A stretch of DNA of 64,000 nucleotides from Deminuibacter sp966424055 (lineage in GTDB: Bacteria; Bacteroidota; Bacteroidia; Chitinophagales; Chitinophagaceae): positions 83,509 through 147,508 of the forward strand of contig CBJLMB010000015.1 in assembly GCA_966424055.1 (NCBI GenBank), given 5' to 3'. A model generated the notes under the pieces. The model saw only the letters and a program-made list of their open reading frames with translations. It was not told where the DNA came from and ran no database searches. A program made the position numbers and the translations under genes. Positions 62,416 through 64,000 of this stretch are shown here, one piece after another; the first letter of the stretch is position 1, and each line of letters opens with the position of its first letter.

Positions 62416-64000
62416 CTATTGAATTGGAAATTTAGGTCGAATAATATTTATCTTAGTTGGCGGAATCTGGGTACCTCCCGGATAACCGACTTTCCCTGAC
62501 CCTACAACTACACCTCCACTTTCAGCGATTGAGGGATGAGCCAATTTTTGATTTCCTGTCAAAGGAGCAGTTGCAGACGACTTCGCTTCTGTCAATGCCA
62601 TGTTGCCCTTTGCATCTTTACTTACAATATCTACTCTTGTTTTTACTCCATTGTTTGCCTTTATAGTAATTTGTTGCGCGATATCTGTATGACCTTGCTG
62701 TTGCAAATCTAAAATTACAGCCTTTTCAAAATCTTCCCCCTTTTTAGCATTCTCTCTGACAAGACTACTCTTGCTAACTTGACTTTCTGCAGTAACATCT
62801 GACGCAACAGTTGCGGCTTCTTCGGCCGTTGCGGTAGCCATTGCTTGTGGCGAAGGCGTTACAGGCGCTCCTGACAAGTCGGACACGGCCAAAGGAACAC
62901 CGACTTCCGGTTGAGCAATCATTAAGCCGACAATTCCTGCAAATTTTACTACTTTCCCCCACGCACTCAATGCCTTTCCAGCGGCCTCCCGGTTCTCAGG
63001 TTTTGAGTAATCCGTTGGATGCTTAGAATCAATTACGTATAATGGCTCTAATCCATCCAAATCAATTGCCCTTGTTGGCTCATTTCCAGCAAATTGATAA
63101 GGCGTGTAATATGGATAATCACTTGCTAAATGATCAACGGAGAAAAATCGTCCTAATTGATCATCAAAAAATCTATTCTTATAGTCGTACCATTCTAACC
63201 CTGTATTATCACTGAACTCCTGATGCTGTTGCTCATATCCATTAAATTTCTTTTTGTTTTCCAATCTCCCTGGCGCCTTACTACTAATCCCCGCCATTGT
63301 CAACCCAAATGGATAATAATGCGTCTCCTCCAATAACGGCCCCTGTACTACAGATACCTGCATGTTATCATAGGCAACTGCTGTTTCTGGTGATTCATTA
63401 CTGGTAAAGATATACACAAATCCGCTGCGGTCTATATCCCAGTCCTGTTTCACCAACTCTTTCAGCTCACCGGATTCGCCTACCTGTTTGAAGCCGTTGA
63501 TCTCGGGTTTCTTTTTCAGGCTTAGGGCATTGGCAGAAGCGCTGTCTTCTTTGATGGCTTGTAGTTTGTCATCCAGCAGTACCCAGTTCAGGTAGGCTTT
63601 CGGCTTTTTGTTCGGGGCATCTATATCCTGTTGATCGCGGCTGTTGACCAGGGCTGTCAGGGCAGGTAATATGGGGCCAGTGCCGCCGCCTATTCCACCG
63701 GCTGCAGCTTTTCCGGCAGCAGCGGCATTGCCCCCTAACAGGGCGGAGGCCAGGTCAGGTATGTTGGTTGTCTGTTTTGATAGCGTACTACCATTGTAAT
63801 TGTACCAGCTGTCTACCTTGATATTCAGTTTATCGCCTTTGTTTACTTTTAAAATAATATAAGGGCCTAGCTTTTTGTTCTTACCATCTACCCGGGCTAC
63901 AAAACGGTTGGTACTATCTGTTTGTGGATAGGCGGCAGGTTTGGGACTGCGGGTCTCGTTGACATTGGCATAATAGGTGGTTTCCTGGGCCTGGTTCTGG
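62416..64000 (-). CDS. Rhs-type polymorphic toxin, PD-(D/E)xK-like nuclease tip (5' part outside window)
   Basis: The frame is open to the window edge, giving at least 528 residues. A TTG at 63456 is not the start, since the frame goes on upstream with ETTYYANVNETRSPKPAAYP and ILKVNKGDKLNIKVDSWYN. The Rhs core follows (HYYPFGLTMAGISSKAPGRL, DDQLGRFFSVDHLASDYPYY, DLDG). The tip has AKKGEDFEKAVILDLQQQGH, then VKTRVDIVSKDAKGNMALTE with AKSS: a D-x(n)-E-A-K arrangement as in PD-(D/E)xK nucleases. Its immunity gene (DUF6572) is directly downstream. The core DNA upstream of the tip is nearly identical to the displaced tips further right-to-left. Confidence 0.82.
   Translation of the reverse strand, partial: QNQAQETTYYANVNETRSPKPAAYPQTDSTNRFVARVDGKNKKLGPYIILKVNKGDKLNIKVDSWYNYNGSTLSKQTTNIPDLASALLGGNAAAAGKAAAGGIGGGTGPILPALTALVNSRDQQDIDAPNKKPKAYLNWVLLDDKLQAIKEDSASANALSLKKKPEINGFKQVGESGELKELVKQDWDIDRSGFVYIFTSNESPETAVAYDNMQVSVVQGPLLEETHYYPFGLTMAGISSKAPGRLENKKKFNGYEQQHQEFSDNTGLEWYDYKNRFFDDQLGRFFSVDHLASDYPYYTPYQFAGNEPTRAIDLDGLEPLYVIDSKHPTDYSKPENREAAGKALSAWGKVVKFAGIVGLMIAQPEVGVPLAVSDLSGAPVTPSPQAMATATAEEAATVASDVTAESQVSKSSLVRENAKKGEDFEKAVILDLQQQGHTDIAQQITIKANNGVKTRVDIVSKDAKGNMALTEAKSSATAPLTGNQKLAHPSIAESGGVVVGSGKVGYPGGTQIPPTKINIIRPKFPIQ

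Overview
The window looks like a chromosome segment of a Bacteroidota bacterium, most likely a member of the Chitinophagaceae. The reasons are two SusC/SusD pairs, ECF sigma/FecR/TonB-receptor surface-signalling sets, several exported proteins with lipoprotein or Tat signals, promoters of the form TTTG-N19-TAnnTTTG, very few Shine-Dalgarno sequences, and families such as DUF4142, DUF5689, DUF5990 and DUF6572. The assignment is inferred from gene content; no marker gene such as 16S rRNA is present.

Left part (1-24 kb): a GbsR/MarR regulator runs off the left edge. Next is a four-gene minus-strand operon (ABC ATPase, permease, YtrA-type GntR regulator, GIN-like envelope protein) with a perfect palindromic operator at its start. 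Then comes a complete surface-signalling PUL read leftwards (ECF sigma, FecR, SusC with STN domain, SusD-like_2, DUF5689 lipoprotein) that ends in a 21-bp-arm terminator. A ribokinase follows, then a run of single genes: small lipoproteins, DUF4142, CsbD, a GH18-like protein, a methyltransferase, a thioredoxin-like protein, YqgE, a chromate transporter, a SnoaL-like protein and an orphan histidine kinase. A dispersed ~110-bp repeat family fills several of the gaps.

Middle part (24-46.5 kb): a second PUL holds a GH2 enzyme and a deacetylase-like exported protein on the minus strand and SusC/SusD on the plus strand, separated by 1.7 kb of non-coding repeats. A DUF5990 protein converges on an MFS exporter. 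A third surface-signalling set (sigma, FecR, STN-TonB receptor) is followed on the same strand by a TIM-barrel isomerase, a GMC oxidoreductase and its subunit-3 partner. Together these suggest uptake and periplasmic oxidation of a glycoside.

Right part (46.5-64 kb) is accessory DNA and visibly more AT-rich from about 48.4 kb. It holds a decayed hipB-hipS toxin-antitoxin relic, an LpxR-like gene, a two-gene unit of a membrane protein and a membrane-anchored HELAH metallopeptidase, and a tRNA-Leu(CAG) whose 3' end is duplicated as an attachment site beside a tyrosine integrase. Two further damaged recombinases follow, then inverted IS remnants around a YD-repeat gene. The window ends in an Rhs-type polymorphic toxin locus: a main gene whose 5' end is off the window, its DUF6572 immunity gene, and two displaced toxin tips with candidate immunity genes.

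The most promising undescribed material is the HELAH peptidase/membrane-protein pair (48699-50850) and the Rhs tip/immunity array (58.9-64 kb).
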